From Segatella oulorum JCM 14966 (lineage in GTDB: Bacteria > Bacteroidota > Bacteroidia > Bacteroidales > Bacteroidaceae), in contig NZ_BAJQ01000007.1 of assembly GCF_000613785.1 (NCBI RefSeq), positions 1 through 64,000 of the forward strand: DNA of 64,000 bases, written 5' to 3'. Position 1 is the stretch's first letter. Each line of letters opens with the position of its first letter. The position numbers were made by a program, and so were the translations under genes. The notes beneath the pieces are model-generated. The model saw only the letters and a program-made list of their open reading frames with translations, had not been told where the DNA came from and did not search any database. Positions 1 through 9,311 of the stretch are shown here, piece after piece.

Positions 1-254
1 TAGGTGGCAACGTTCGTGCTACCGATTGATGCCACCTTGCACATAGGTGGCAACGTTCGTGCTACCGATTGATGCCACCTTGCTCAGGTAGTCACGTTCG
101 TGCTACCATTTGGTGCCACCTTTGGCTCGGGTAGTCACGTTCGTGCTACCGTTTGATGCCACCTTTGGCTCTGGTGGCAACGTTCGTGCTACTGTTTGAT
201 ACTACTTTTGCTCAGGTAGTCACGTTCGTGCTACTGTTTGATACTACCTTTGGT
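1..254. repeat. 43-bp tandem array, six units
   Basis: Six imperfect units start near 1, 44, 87, 130, 173 and 215. Each has the core ACGTTCGTGCTAC. Every unit can fold in two ways. In units 1-2 the outer arms are GGTGGCA and TGCCACC; in unit 6 they are GGTAGT and ACTACC, so both arms changed together. An inner hairpin, GGTAG-T-CACG-TT-CGTG-CTACC, is perfect in units 3 and 4. There is no open reading frame of interest. The array lies downstream of the DUF721 gene and may continue left of the window. Confidence 0.9.
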
Positions 255-279
255 TAAAATATACGAATAAGTGTGATAG

Positions 280-475
280 TTTACTTCGCTATTCACCTAT
301 TCTATCATTGTTAGTGTTGTGTTTTGCATGGCGTTTCACCTATTATATAACAGACAGTGTGACGGTTTGCATGGCATTTCACCTATTATATAATAGACCG
401 TGCGTCGGTTTGCATGACGTTCTGTGCTCCGCACGAGCATTCGAGCCATCGTTTGCATCAGCATGATGAAAAGCG
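280..475. repeat. second 43-bp tandem array
   Basis: The word TTTGCATG recurs at 323, 366, 409 and 452, exactly 43 bases apart, with a degenerate copy (TTTACTT) at 280. The best two units (323 and 366) share TTTCACCTATTATATAA. The sequence is unrelated to the array at 1-254 but has the same period and follows it directly. The last unit decays just before the stop codon of the DUF721 gene at 489. Confidence 0.75.
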
Positions 476-488
476 GGAACAGAAGTGG

Positions 489-779
489 TTAATAGAAATG
501 GATGTCGCTGATGATGTAGCCACCGACAGCGGCATTGAGTTGCTGCACCAAACGCTGCCGCATCATGCTCAGGTCCTGCCGAAGTGCTGGGTTAAGCACT
601 TTCACATACAACGTTTGGTTTTTTATGAACCGCTCGCCGGTGAGGCGTGCCACCGTTGCGCCTGCTACCGTCGGCCAAACATCCAGCAGTCGCTTCTGCT
701 TCAACGGAGTTTCCAGCCCTTCGTTGCGCAGAAAGGTTTGCAGCAAATCTCCTAAGGGTTTTACATCGCGCTTAAACAT
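489..779 (-). CDS. DUF721 (DciA-like) protein
   Basis: A 96-residue protein matching the small DUF721 family by its pattern: a basic N-terminus, a central VWPTVAG motif, a short strand giving LYVKVLNPALRQDL, and a conserved QQLN near the end. DUF721 includes DciA, a helicase-loading factor in many bacteria, so a replication role is plausible but inferred. Its start overlaps the 3' end of recF by 8 bases, so the two are almost certainly one transcript. The recF-DUF721 pairing supports a DNA-metabolism role. Confidence 0.8.
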   Translation of the reverse strand: MFKRDVKPLGDLLQTFLRNEGLETPLKQKRLLDVWPTVAGATVARLTGERFIKNQTLYVKVLNPALRQDLSMMRQRLVQQLNAAVGGYIISDIHFY

Positions 780-1881
780 GGCTTTCGAGGGTTACGTTGC
801 CGTGAGCCACGGCGTAAAGGTGATAGTCGAAATTTCCTTTGCCCAAAATCATGTCCAGATGCGTGCGATTGGTGTCGGTGATGAAGATTTGGCCAAAGGC
901 TTCACCGCTGACGAATTGGATGATGCGCTCCACGCGTCCGGCATCCAATTTGTCGAAGATGTCGTCGAGCAGCAACAGCGGTTTCTGCTCGCCCGACTGC
1001 CGGTGCAGGAAGCTATACTGTGCCAACTTCAAGGCCAAGGCAAAGGTTTTGTGCTGCCCTTGGCTGCCCTCGCGCTTCATGGGGAAGCCGTCCAACAGCA
1101 TTTCTAAATCGTCGCGATGGGTGCCGTGGAGTGAATAGCCCACGGCCAAGTCTTTGTAACGGTCACGCTGAATGGTATCCAACAGCTCCCCGCGCTGCCC
1201 ATGCGAAACGTAGCGCAGTCCCACCCGCTCGCTGCCACCCGAGATGTAACGATAGATCTCTTGGAACACCGGCACCAGCTGGCCGACAAAGGCGGTGCGC
1301 TTTTGATAGAGTTCGGTGCCATGCGCAGCCATCTGCTCCTCCCAGATGCTGAGCAACGCCGTGTCGGCCGCCTCGCCCTGCTTGAGCATTGCATTGCGCT
1401 GCTGCAACGCCTTGTTATAAGCCATGAGCGATTCCATATAGGCGTGGTCATACTGTGAAATCACTACGTCCATCAACCGTCGGCGCTCTTCGCTCCCACC
1501 CTCGATCAATGCAGCATCAGCAGGCGAGACAAACACCAGCGGAATGAGCCCTATGTGCTGTGCCAAGCGCTTATATTCCTTCTTGTTGCGCTTGACATGC
1601 TTCTTCGTTCCGCGCTTCATGCCGCAATAAATGTGCTCTTCATCGCCCTGGTCAGAGCGGTAATCCCCCTCCAAGACAAAGAAGTCCTCATCATGCCGCA
1701 TCACCTGCGCGTCAATCGGATTAAAGGCACTGCGGCAGAACGACAGATAATAGACGGCATCTAAAATGTTGGTCTTTCCTTCGCCGTTATTGCCAATGAA
1801 ACAGTTAAGTTTCGGCGACAGATCAATCGTCGCAGTCTGGATGTTCCTATAATTTAAGATGGATAATCTACGTAATATCAT
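772..1881 (-). CDS. recF: DNA replication/repair protein RecF
   Basis: RecF is an SMC-like ATPase that loads RecA at gapped DNA with RecO and RecR. From the chosen ATG the protein is 369 residues, the usual size. The N-terminus MILRRLSILNYRNI is typical. Walker A is GNNGEGKTN (about 30-38), the signature GSQGQHKTFALALKLA is near 275, and Walker B LLLLDDIFDKLD is near 300. A reading from a TTG at 1893 would add four residues and is less likely, because family members begin at MIL. The -7 promoter element lies only about 10 bases upstream, so the mRNA would have almost no leader. Confidence 0.95.
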   Translation of the reverse strand: MILRRLSILNYRNIQTATIDLSPKLNCFIGNNGEGKTNILDAVYYLSFCRSAFNPIDAQVMRHDEDFFVLEGDYRSDQGDEEHIYCGMKRGTKKHVKRNKKEYKRLAQHIGLIPLVFVSPADAALIEGGSEERRRLMDVVISQYDHAYMESLMAYNKALQQRNAMLKQGEAADTALLSIWEEQMAAHGTELYQKRTAFVGQLVPVFQEIYRYISGGSERVGLRYVSHGQRGELLDTIQRDRYKDLAVGYSLHGTHRDDLEMLLDGFPMKREGSQGQHKTFALALKLAQYSFLHRQSGEQKPLLLLDDIFDKLDAGRVERIIQFVSGEAFGQIFITDTNRTHLDMILGKGNFDYHLYAVAHGNVTLESHV

Positions 1882-1890
1882 ATTGGTGTA

Positions 1891-1898
1891 CAAAGTTA
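1891..1898 (-). promoter_or_regulatory. -7 element of recF promoter
   Basis: On the minus strand this reads TAACTTTG, matching the Bacteroidetes -7 consensus TAnnTTTG. The -33 box is poor (TTCG about 18 bases upstream). Transcription would start almost at the ATG at 1881. Confidence 0.5.
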
Positions 1899-1936
1899 TG
1901 GGTTTATCATGAATAACGAAAAAAAGAGGCCATAAA

Positions 1937-1968
1937 TTTCACCAATTGAGATTATTTCAGTAATTTTG
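1937..1968 (+). promoter_or_regulatory. promoter of TPR-ribH operon
   Basis: TTTC (1937-1940), 20 bases, then TAATTTTG (1961-1968). The spacing is ideal, the -33 box is one base off consensus and the -7 box fits TAnnTTTG. It gives a leader of about 75 bases before the ATG at 2047. Confidence 0.6.
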
Positions 1969-2046
1969 TGACTGCCTTTCTTGCGCACCTTTCAGGACGC
2001 AGATACGCTGAGAACAGAATACAAATAGAAAAGACAGAATAAACAA

Positions 2047-2745
2047 ATGACAAACATCAAAGAACAAGGAGCACTCGAGAATGGGGCGCTCATGAAGTCG
2101 GAAGCTTTCGCTATGAAGTATCGGAAAGCCATCATCATCGCAGTTGCTGCCATCATCATCGCAGTGGTGGGCGGATTTCTCTACAAGGCCTATGTTGCAC
2201 AGCCGCGCGAGGAAAAAGCAAGCACGGCCTTAGCAAAAGGGCAGGAGTATTTTGATGCCGAGCAATTCGACAAAGCCTTAAAGGGTGACGGCGCAGGCTA
2301 CGCAGGCCTATTGAATATCATCAGCGACTACAGCAGCACCGATGCGGCGAACTTAGCTAACCTCTATGCAGGGCTTTGCTATGCCAATTTAAACAAATGG
2401 GACGATGCAGTGAAGTATTTAGATGCCTACAGCCCGGCAGACGATGCCATGGTTAGTCCCGCAGCAATCGCGGCACTCGGCAATGCTTATGCCCACGTAA
2501 ACCAGCTCGATAAAGCCATCGATAATCTGGAAAAGGCTGCTGAGATGGCCGATAAGCAAGCCAAAGACGGCGTTAATAACTCCATCGCTCCCACTTTCTA
2601 TCTGCAAGCCGGCATCCTGTTGGAGAGCCAAGGTAAGAAGGACAAGGCGCTGGAACTCTACCAAAAGATTAAGGCTAACTATGTAAACGCACAGCTCGTG
2701 CAAAGCCAAGAGATAGATAAATATATCGAAAGAGCTTCACGATAA
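2047..2745 (+). CDS. membrane-anchored TPR protein
   Basis: A 232-residue protein with a short charged cytoplasmic N-terminus, one membrane helix at about 28-48 (isoleucine/valine/alanine-rich) and then a helical domain of tetratricopeptide repeats; examples are [22 protein letters not shown] and the stretch around [20 protein letters not shown]. The layout resembles YfgM-type inner-membrane TPR proteins, which help periplasmic folding, but this is analogy. Its stop codon overlaps the ribH start codon (TAATG), so the two are translationally coupled. Confidence 0.8.
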   Translation: MTNIKEQGALENGALMKSEAFAMKYRKAIIIAVAAIIIAVVGGFLYKAYVAQPREEKASTALAKGQEYFDAEQFDKALKGDGAGYAGLLNIISDYSSTDAANLANLYAGLCYANLNKWDDAVKYLDAYSPADDAMVSPAAIAALGNAYAHVNQLDKAIDNLEKAAEMADKQAKDGVNNSIAPTFYLQAGILLESQGKKDKALELYQKIKANYVNAQLVQSQEIDKYIERASR

Positions 2746-3221
2746 TGGCAACAGCATTACATCATCTCTCGGATTACGACCCGGCTACCGTTCCCGATGC
2801 CAGCAACATGTGCTTCGGCATCGTGGTGGCTGAATGGAATCCTGACATCACTGGCGCCCTCTTATCGGGTGCTATGGCAACACTAAAACAGCATGGTACG
2901 CTGCCCGAGAATATACATGTGAAAACTGTCCCGGGCAGTTTCGAGCTCATCTATGGCGCACACCAAATGGTGTTGCATGGCGGTTATGATGCCGTTATCG
3001 TGTTAGGGAGTGTAATCCGTGGCGAGACTCCCCACTTCGACTATATCTGTCAAGGTGTAACGCAAGGTATTGCCCATTTGAATGCCACACAGGAAATCCC
3101 TGTCATCTATGGCCTTCTCACCACCAACGACCTGCAACAAGCACTTGATCGCTGCGGTGGGAAATTGGGGAATAAAGGGGATGAGTGTGCCATTGATGCG
3201 ATAAAAATGGCCAAATTCTAA
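2745..3221 (+). CDS. ribH: 6,7-dimethyl-8-ribityllumazine synthase
   Basis: Lumazine synthase condenses 5-amino-6-ribitylamino-uracil with 3,4-dihydroxy-2-butanone 4-phosphate, the penultimate step of riboflavin synthesis. The 158-residue length is normal. Visible family motifs are [10 protein letters not shown] at the N-terminus, [12 protein letters not shown], the loop [17 protein letters not shown] with the catalytic histidine, and [18 protein letters not shown]. It is coupled to the TPR gene by a one-base stop/start overlap; no other rib gene is in the window. Confidence 0.95.
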   Translation: MATALHHLSDYDPATVPDASNMCFGIVVAEWNPDITGALLSGAMATLKQHGTLPENIHVKTVPGSFELIYGAHQMVLHGGYDAVIVLGSVIRGETPHFDYICQGVTQGIAHLNATQEIPVIYGLLTTNDLQQALDRCGGKLGNKGDECAIDAIKMAKF

Positions 3222-3228
3222 TCAACAG

Positions 3229-3609
3229 ATGAAACTCTACCAATTAATACAAGCTTATTCGTTTGACGAGCTCATGCCGGTCATCAATGAAATGTTCCCC
3301 GGCACGGCCAAATACCGCGAACCATTAAAGGAGGCTTATACCATATTGGAATCGCTTCGTCCCGTGAACTCTTCCAAAAGCATTCGTTACAAAATCATGA
3401 AAGGAAACGGAGACGAGCAATACATGGGAGCCGAAGATGCCAACTTTAGAGGCAACTGGGAAGTGATTATCGGTAAAGATGTCTCGCGTGAGAAAGGAGT
3501 TGATTTGAGTGACATAGAACTCTTGGCCAACTGTATCGTTAACATATGCTTCATCAGCAACTCCCCTAAACGATTTGAGCAAGCACATCAAGCGCTCTTG
3601 CAAGAATAG
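3229..3609 (+). CDS. small conserved-looking protein, unknown
   Basis: A 126-residue soluble protein that I do not recognise by function. It is acidic and mostly helical, with no signal peptide or membrane segment. It starts 7 bases after ribH and so belongs to the same operon. Features visible are an N-terminal YQLIQAYSFDELMPVI helix, a central segment around NFRGNWEVIIGKDVS that looks like a beta strand pair, and a helical C-terminus. It ends just before a hairpin that closes the operon. Confidence 0.75.
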   Translation: MKLYQLIQAYSFDELMPVINEMFPGTAKYREPLKEAYTILESLRPVNSSKSIRYKIMKGNGDEQYMGAEDANFRGNWEVIIGKDVSREKGVDLSDIELLANCIVNICFISNSPKRFEQAHQALLQE

Positions 3610-3640
3610 GACGAAGGTTTAGAATACGAGTATAACTCAT

Positions 3641-3679
3641 GCAACGCGGTGGGAACAGATTTTGTTTCCATCGCGTTGC
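3641..3679. terminator. hairpin between convergent operons
   Basis: GCAACGCGGTGGGAAC (3641-3656) pairs with GTTTCCATCGCGTTGC (3664-3679): a 16-base stem with two G-T pairs and a 7-base loop. It sits between the ribH operon and the end of the polysaccharide operon, which converge here. There is no long T-run, so intrinsic termination is likely but not certain. Confidence 0.55.
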
Positions 3680-3733
3680 ACGACTTTAGGTACCTTACGC
3701 TTTTAAAAAGCAACTGCTCATGCAACTGATAGG

Positions 3734-4341
3734 TTAATTGTACCCATTGAATGGCTCCATCGTTGCCGAGCCCTCATGCGCAATACCATCTCGTTTCAAT
3801 ACGCTTTTTATCGTCAAAGCAACCACCTTACAATCGGTGAGGAACGATAAATGGTCGACATACCACACATCATAAGCAAACTTTTCACTCCAAGTGAGTG
3901 CGTTGCGACCATGACATTGCGCCCAACCTGAGATACCAGGTCTGACCTCATGCCGGCGTGCCTGTGTGGCATTATACAAGGGTAGATATTGAACCAGCAA
4001 AGGGCGTGGCCCTATTAAACTCATATCGCCTTTCAACACGTTCACAAATTGCAACAATTCGTCCAAGGAAGTAGACCGTACGAAAGCACCAACACGTGTA
4101 ATCCGCTCCTCATCAGGCAATAGATGACCAGCTGCATCGCGTGCATCAGTCATCGTTTTAAACTTGATCACCTTGAATATCTTCCCCCTTTCCCCGGACG
4201 CTCCTGTAAAAAGAATGCTCCAGCACCACGATTAGCGAAATGCAACCACACTGTAAGCAACAACAACAATGGTGACAAACAAAGAAGCACCAAAAACGAA
4301 ATCACGACATCTAAAAAGCGTTTGAAAAATTTCCGATACAT
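3734..4341 (-). CDS. initiating sugar transferase, frameshifted
   Basis: A bacterial sugar transferase (WcaJ/WbaP catalytic-domain family), which puts the first sugar phosphate on undecaprenyl phosphate in the inner membrane. Reading from the ATG at 4341 gives [16 protein letters not shown], a membrane hairpin, and LQERPGKGG; then a one-base loss near 4183 (GGGGGAA) sends the frame to a stop. The rest continues in the next frame: [11 protein letters not shown], the catalytic region [23 protein letters not shown], and [10 protein letters not shown]. Repairing one base gives 202 residues, the normal size of the short class. It is the last gene of the polysaccharide operon, a usual place for this enzyme. 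Confidence 0.85.
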
Positions 4342-4350
4342 AAGTCTTCT

Positions 4351-5603
4351 TTAAAGTGATTGATAGCATTGCAAAACAGCCTGCCACACATGCTCCCGCT
4401 TATAACATGTAACAATTTGTTCACGCGCATTATGCGCCATACGCCCCACGTCATCAGGATGATTTATAAACCACTCCATGGCATGATATAGCGCATTTTC
4501 CATCACTGTACCTCCGGATTTGGTCAACAGTCTTCCCTCATCTGAAAGTGGAGCTACAATGATTTTCCCGTTCAAACCATCCTTGATAATTTCATTACAT
4601 CCATTGATATTGGTCACAATAGAAGCCAATTCCAAAGCACCTGCTTGCAAAGGAACATTGGGAAAGCCCTCCCGATAGCTAGGAAAAACTAGTGCATCAG
4701 CTGCTAAGAGATAAGGCGTACATCGTTTTGCCAGCCAACCCACACAATATGGGGATTATTTTTAATCTCGTTTTCAGCCACTTCGCCCACAGCATCCCCC
4801 GACTCAAAACTCCCTACTATAAGGAGCTTTGCCTGCTGATAACCATTCACATGCAATCGATTTAAGGCGTGAAGCAACTCTATAATTCCTTTATCTTTCA
4901 CCAAGCGACCTACAAAGACAAAAATAAAATCATTGAGATTGAAGCCTAAAGTCGCTCGAATTGAAGCACGATTTGGTGCACTTTGCTCCGTCATTTCCAT
5001 GCTTTTACTAAAACGATGATCATGCATAAGATCCGCTTCTGTCCTACTCACTGAAAAAGAGTCGGTATCAATTCCGTTGATATTCCCATTTCCCAAAACT
5101 GCAAGCGGCTTCTTCGTGATACCATCAACCTGCAATGTGTGCAACACTCCGTTCCCTTCAGGAATCACCTTCGTCGCGAAAAGACAGGTAAGCCGTTCCA
5201 TTGTCTTTAAAATGAAACGCAACATGCCGTTGGCACCTTGATAACGTAGGCCTGTAACGGTGTATATACGATGGGGAACCCCCACCACTTTCCCGGCAAT
5301 CATTGCCAACAAAGACCCCTTTGGTGTGTTGGCATGCAAAATATATGGACGTTCCTTTTTAAAAAGCTTCATCAGACACCACAAACTTTTAACATCCGCA
5401 AAGGGACGGATTTCACGCTCCATGGACACATTGATTACACGAATTCCTTCACGCTTAGCCAAGTCATGGAGCACGCCTGTATCGGCAGAAACACCCACAA
5501 CCTCATAATATTGATTGAGGAATTTCAACTGCCCCACCAATAAGTTATAAAGCGATATGTCGACCGTTGTCAATCGAATGAGTTTTTGTCTATGAGCTTG
5601 CAT
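4351..5603 (-). CDS. GT4 glycosyltransferase, frameshifted
   Basis: A family 4 (GT-B fold) glycosyltransferase, probably adding the second sugar since it sits directly before the initiating transferase. The N-terminal half includes LHANTPKGSLLAMIAG and TVTGLRYQG; the linker FIFVFVGRLVKDKGI starts the nucleotide-sugar domain; the donor-site EX7E region is FPSYREGFPNVPLQAGALE. Near 4715 a C is missing (CGCCTTAT where CGCCCTTAT is needed), giving a premature stop after VGWQNDVR. With one base restored the protein is 417 residues with no other defect. The start overlaps the HAD gene by 34 bases. Confidence 0.85.
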
Positions 5604-6250
5604 AAATCTTCTATATGATGTATTTTGTATTGGGGCAAACAGCTTTCATCGACATTAAACTGCTGAGAATGGATATTCTGCCCGTCATCCAACAAGCAAA
5701 TTGTTATCCATCCCAAAGCATTTGGCCATGCAAAATCTTTTTTAGGATTATCGCCTACATAGAATATTTCACTATTTTCGCCATAGCGTTGCTGCACATC
5801 CTGGAACGATTTTCCTTCTGTTTTTTCTGATCCAAATGCTTCCGAGATATAAATATCCTGCTCTCCAAAATACTTTTTTATCTCTAATGCCGCTATTTTA
5901 TTTTGCTGTGTTAAGGTTCGTCCGTCAGTAATTAATCCCATTCTGATACCCTTTTCATGCAAATGTTCTAAAGTGTGTTGCGTTTCAATGCCTAATGTAA
6001 TCTGTGGAACGTGTGCCCGATAATGCAAAAGTAAGTTTTGCATCGTCAAATCATGTAAGGAATGAGATGCTAACAAGCACTGGAAGACATTCTCACCAGC
6101 CTGCCAATAGCCCATCATCTCTGCATAAATTCCTTGCAAATGATAATTTGTTTCAATAAAAGAAGCTATCTCTCGGTAGGCCGATTTCAGAAAATCGACT
6201 TCGTGATAGAGTGTATCATCTAAATCAAAAAAAACGACTTTATCCTTCAT
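5570..6250 (-). CDS. HAD-superfamily hydrolase
   Basis: A haloacid dehalogenase-type phosphatase of 226 residues from the ATG at 6250 (MKDKVVFFDLDDTLY). An in-frame ATG 21 bases upstream is less likely because family members begin right before motif I. Motif I is DLDDTLY (aspartate nucleophile at about residue 9), motif II LITDGRT, the lysine is probably in SEKTEGKSF, and motif IV is GDNPKKDF. It follows an ATP-grasp gene with an 11-base overlap. The substrate is unknown; a phosphorylated sugar or phosphorylated substituent made for the polysaccharide is likely. Confidence 0.85.
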   Translation of the reverse strand: MKDKVVFFDLDDTLYHEVDFLKSAYREIASFIETNYHLQGIYAEMMGYWQAGENVFQCLLASHSLHDLTMQNLLLHYRAHVPQITLGIETQHTLEHLHEKGIRMGLITDGRTLTQQNKIAALEIKKYFGEQDIYISEAFGSEKTEGKSFQDVQQRYGENSEIFYVGDNPKKDFAWPNALGWITICLLDDGQNIHSQQFNVDESCLPQYKIHHIEDLCKLIDKNSFD

Positions 6251-7238
6251 GAACAATAATTTCGCGGTCATAACGCAACATCAGCGTATGGTTTTTCCAA
6301 TTATCTTGATACGTTATTTTCTCACCTAAACAATACTCTCTCAACATAAATTCCGCAAAATTTGCCCCAGCATAATAACTTAACGGGTAGCCACCGCCAA
6401 AACGAGGATTAATTTCTATACCATAAACACGCTCATCAGCCTCACGATAGAACAACTGAATACAAATGCACCCCACAACGCCAGGCAAATAATTCATGCG
6501 CTTTTTGAGGAATGCTACTAAACTGTTTTTTTGCGTAATGCCTTTATTGATTTCGCCAGCACGAATCTTTAAGCGTTCCCGCGGTACAATACTCTTCACT
6601 TGATGATCGCTTCCATAATACATATCCACCGTAAATTCTTTAAACTCTTCGGGGTTGATATACTCCATAAAAATAAGCTTTTCATCAGCCAACAACTCCG
6701 AAGTCAACTCCTCTTGATGACGGATGACATGAAGGTTAGTACTTAAAGAACCATCGTAGGGCTTGGCAAAAAGGGGGAATGTTGGATGAAACTTATCTAT
6801 TTCTCGAGGCACATCAATCCCCAAATCAGCAAAGAGTTTGGCTGTCTTTCGTTTATCCCGACACTTTGAAATAAACTTTTCATCCGACACCATCACATGA
6901 ATGCCTGCTGCAGCAAATACTTCTTTGTGCTGTGCCAGTATTAAAAGTTCTGTGTCAATCGTAGGAACAAGGATACCTATATCATGTAATTGACATAGTT
7001 CTAACAAGTGTGTGATGTAAGTAGGAGCGGTACATCGCTCTACTTCAAAACAACCATCCGACACATATCCCGCAGGTGCCATTCGCGGATTCATATCTGT
7101 TGTAAACACTTTTCCTTCAAGATGCAAAGTAGCGAGTGAATTTTTAAAAATCTCTGTCAACACAACACGCTGACCGGCAGATGTAATTAATATGTTTCTT
7201 TGCATTGCTGTATTGCTTATTTTATCGTTATTTGTCAT
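6240..7238 (-). CDS. ATP-grasp enzyme of glycan locus
   Basis: A carbamoyl-phosphate-synthase-like ATP-grasp ligase of 332 residues. The N-terminal Rossmann-like part has ILITSAGQRVVL and ILVPTIDTELL; the nucleotide-binding part has DVPREIDKFHPTFPLFAKPYDGS; the metal-site region near the end reads VYGIEINPRFGGGYPLS. These enzymes join a carboxylate to an amine or thiol through an acyl phosphate. The start at 7238 overlaps the stop of the preceding GT4 as ATGA, which favours coupling; ATGs at 7247 and 7205 are also in frame. The acceptor is unknown, but ATP-grasp plus HAD next to glycosyltransferases suggests making an amide-linked decoration. Confidence 0.85.
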   Translation of the reverse strand: MTNNDKISNTAMQRNILITSAGQRVVLTEIFKNSLATLHLEGKVFTTDMNPRMAPAGYVSDGCFEVERCTAPTYITHLLELCQLHDIGILVPTIDTELLILAQHKEVFAAAGIHVMVSDEKFISKCRDKRKTAKLFADLGIDVPREIDKFHPTFPLFAKPYDGSLSTNLHVIRHQEELTSELLADEKLIFMEYINPEEFKEFTVDMYYGSDHQVKSIVPRERLKIRAGEINKGITQKNSLVAFLKKRMNYLPGVVGCICIQLFYREADERVYGIEINPRFGGGYPLSYYAGANFAEFMLREYCLGEKITYQDNWKNHTLMLRYDREIIVHEG

Positions 7239-8341
7239 GCTTTGCACAACGTTAAATATACTTGGTTGTATGCTCGGACCATCTCGTTAATATCAAACTG
7301 TTTCGCACGTTCATAACAACGCTGGGCTATCTGCTTATAATAGGCATCATCGGTTGTCAACTGCTGAAGAAGAGCAGCCAACTGTTTTGCATCTTCATGT
7401 GGGAACAATAGCCCCCAATCCTTTGTCACTTCGTGCAAACCATTCACATCACTTGCAATGAAAGGCTTACCCACCGACATCCCTTCAACATTACTAAGAC
7501 TCAGACCTTCCCAATGAGAAGACATCACAATAATATCGGCCGCTTGCAACACCTGAGGAATATCAGTACGAATGCCCAAAAACCTTACATAAGATGCAAT
7601 ACCTAAAGTCTCACTTAACTTTCGCACTTCCTCTAAACGTTCACCCGATCCAGCAAACCATACTTCATACGCTGTTTTAGGAAGCAATGCTAAAGCTCGT
7701 ACAAGCGTGTCTTGATCCTTTTGTTTCCTAAAGGCCGCTACCATTAATAGGGCACATCTTTGTTCTTTTGTCTTCACCAATTCCTGACACGGCTCAGCTG
7801 CATGAATCGCCTCAACATCAATACCATTGTTAATCGTTGAAATGCGTTGATAAAGTGAAGACGCAGGGCTATTCCAGCCTTTCCCCATATACTCACGTAA
7901 CTTCTGAGCAGCAATATCGCTAATACAAATAATATGCTGATAACGATGATACATCCATCGTTCTATAGGACGATACCACCTCCAATTCCGTTTCCTGTTT
8001 GAAGTGTTATGTTCTGTCGTACATAACAAAGGCTTATGCCACAAACTGGCTAAAGCAACAAACAACTGGGGTGACGAATTATGCGTGTGAACAAGATCAT
8101 AATCACGCATCATCCGCATCAATTTAAAGATATATAAAGGGTTATAATAGCCCGTCCCTAAAACAAAAAGGTTTGTTTGTGGACATTGTTCCTTTAATCG
8201 TTGCATCAAAGGGGTTTCATTACCATTAAAAACACAAAGGTCAACTTCGTGTCCCAAAGCCTGCAGACGAGGTATCATATTAACCAATAAGGTTTCAGCC
8301 CCTCCCATTTCCAATGAGGTTATGACTTGTAAGATACGCAT
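7235..8341 (-). CDS. GT4 glycosyltransferase
   Basis: A GT-B retaining glycosyltransferase, 368 residues. The N-terminus MRILQVITSLEMGGAETLLV is the usual acceptor-side start of the family, with LVHTHNSSPQL further on. The donor domain begins at CALLMVAAFRKQKDQDTLV, and the EX7E-type site is in SSHWEGLSLSNVEGMSVGKP near residue 280. Cytoplasmic, acting on the lipid-linked oligosaccharide. It overlaps the ATP-grasp gene by four bases. The sugar donor cannot be told from sequence. Confidence 0.9.
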   Translation of the reverse strand: MRILQVITSLEMGGAETLLVNMIPRLQALGHEVDLCVFNGNETPLMQRLKEQCPQTNLFVLGTGYYNPLYIFKLMRMMRDYDLVHTHNSSPQLFVALASLWHKPLLCTTEHNTSNRKRNWRWYRPIERWMYHRYQHIICISDIAAQKLREYMGKGWNSPASSLYQRISTINNGIDVEAIHAAEPCQELVKTKEQRCALLMVAAFRKQKDQDTLVRALALLPKTAYEVWFAGSGERLEEVRKLSETLGIASYVRFLGIRTDIPQVLQAADIIVMSSHWEGLSLSNVEGMSVGKPFIASDVNGLHEVTKDWGLLFPHEDAKQLAALLQQLTTDDAYYKQIAQRCYERAKQFDINEMVRAYNQVYLTLCKA

Positions 8342-8346
8342 TTCGA

Positions 8347-9308
8347 TTATTTTTTACGAAAAGGAGAATGTAACAGAAGTTTCAGATAACCTGCTAAACG
8401 CTGCGAATTTACAGCAACTCCCTGTGCATTGAGATGATAAGTTGTGTTATAAAGCAAACTATCTGGATAAGCTAAACTATCGGGGGAGACCGCATAGGCA
8501 CAACCTGCAGCGGCCAAACTCCGTTTAATCTTAACAATTTGCTTATGATTTAGCGCTACCATTTTCTTGCTGGTTATTGGAGGAAAAAAGATGACTCGTA
8601 CACCCCTCTCTCGTAAATGATGGACCTGGTTTAACAAATGTTGGGTGTAACTTGCATTATAGGCACCAAAATAGGATAGGCACCTATATTATTAATATTA
8701 GGCGGAAGCATCCTATGTGATACTTCATCCCCCCATTTATTAAATCCGCTCATCTTATATTCATACACATTTCCTGCCGGCCTAAAGGCATGAAGCAACT
8801 TAAAATAAGTTCCCTTAACAGCTATCTGTAATGTTGTTTTAAGAAAACCTAAGCTGACAACGCCAAGCTGTTTATCATTCAAAAGCCATGGTTTAAAATC
8901 GCTTAAATAGGGCAAATAGCCAGCAGTCTCTGGATTTCCATAAGCATTATCACCATAGAAATGATCGTATTCGGGCATTAAAATCACAATATCTCCCCGA
9001 CGAAAATAAGGCTCATAGCTATCAAAAATATAACGCATTCCCAGACCAGCAATAAGCCCTGCATTAAAAACCGGAAGCTTTATACTATCGGATATTGTCT
9101 TAGAATCAATGCCAAAAGCTACATTGCTACCACCCACAAAAATAACTTTTGGAAGACGAGTCTTCATTTGAATGAGCTTACCTTTAACGGTAAATTCATT
9201 GTTATAATGATCGGTTGCAAGCCAATATTTATTGAGAAGAAATAACAGACCCACCCAAACAGAGAAGAAAACAATAAAAGAAAAGAGCTTAATTAGTAAT
9301 GCTTTCAT
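8347..9308 (-). CDS. SGNH-like acyltransfer partner, frameshifted
   Basis: A membrane-anchored SGNH/GDSL-like protein. It has an N-terminal membrane helix (about 5-27), then VIFVGGSNVAFGIDS carrying the likely nucleophile serine, and at the far end TTYHLNAQG, the usual histidine block. A base is missing near 8665, so the frame stops at 8631 while the C-terminal third continues in another frame (YNASYTQHLLNQVHH). With one base restored the protein has 320 residues. It lies 3 bases after the MBOAT gene; MBOAT plus SGNH partner is the known alginate-acetylation/DltB-DltD arrangement, so it probably helps O-acylate the glycan outside the membrane. Confidence 0.75.
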
Positions 9309-9311
9309 CTT

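Noticed and set aside
1-475. CRISPR array
   Set aside because: The units are contiguous, without variable spacers, and there are no cas genes in the window; the same is true of arrays A-D.
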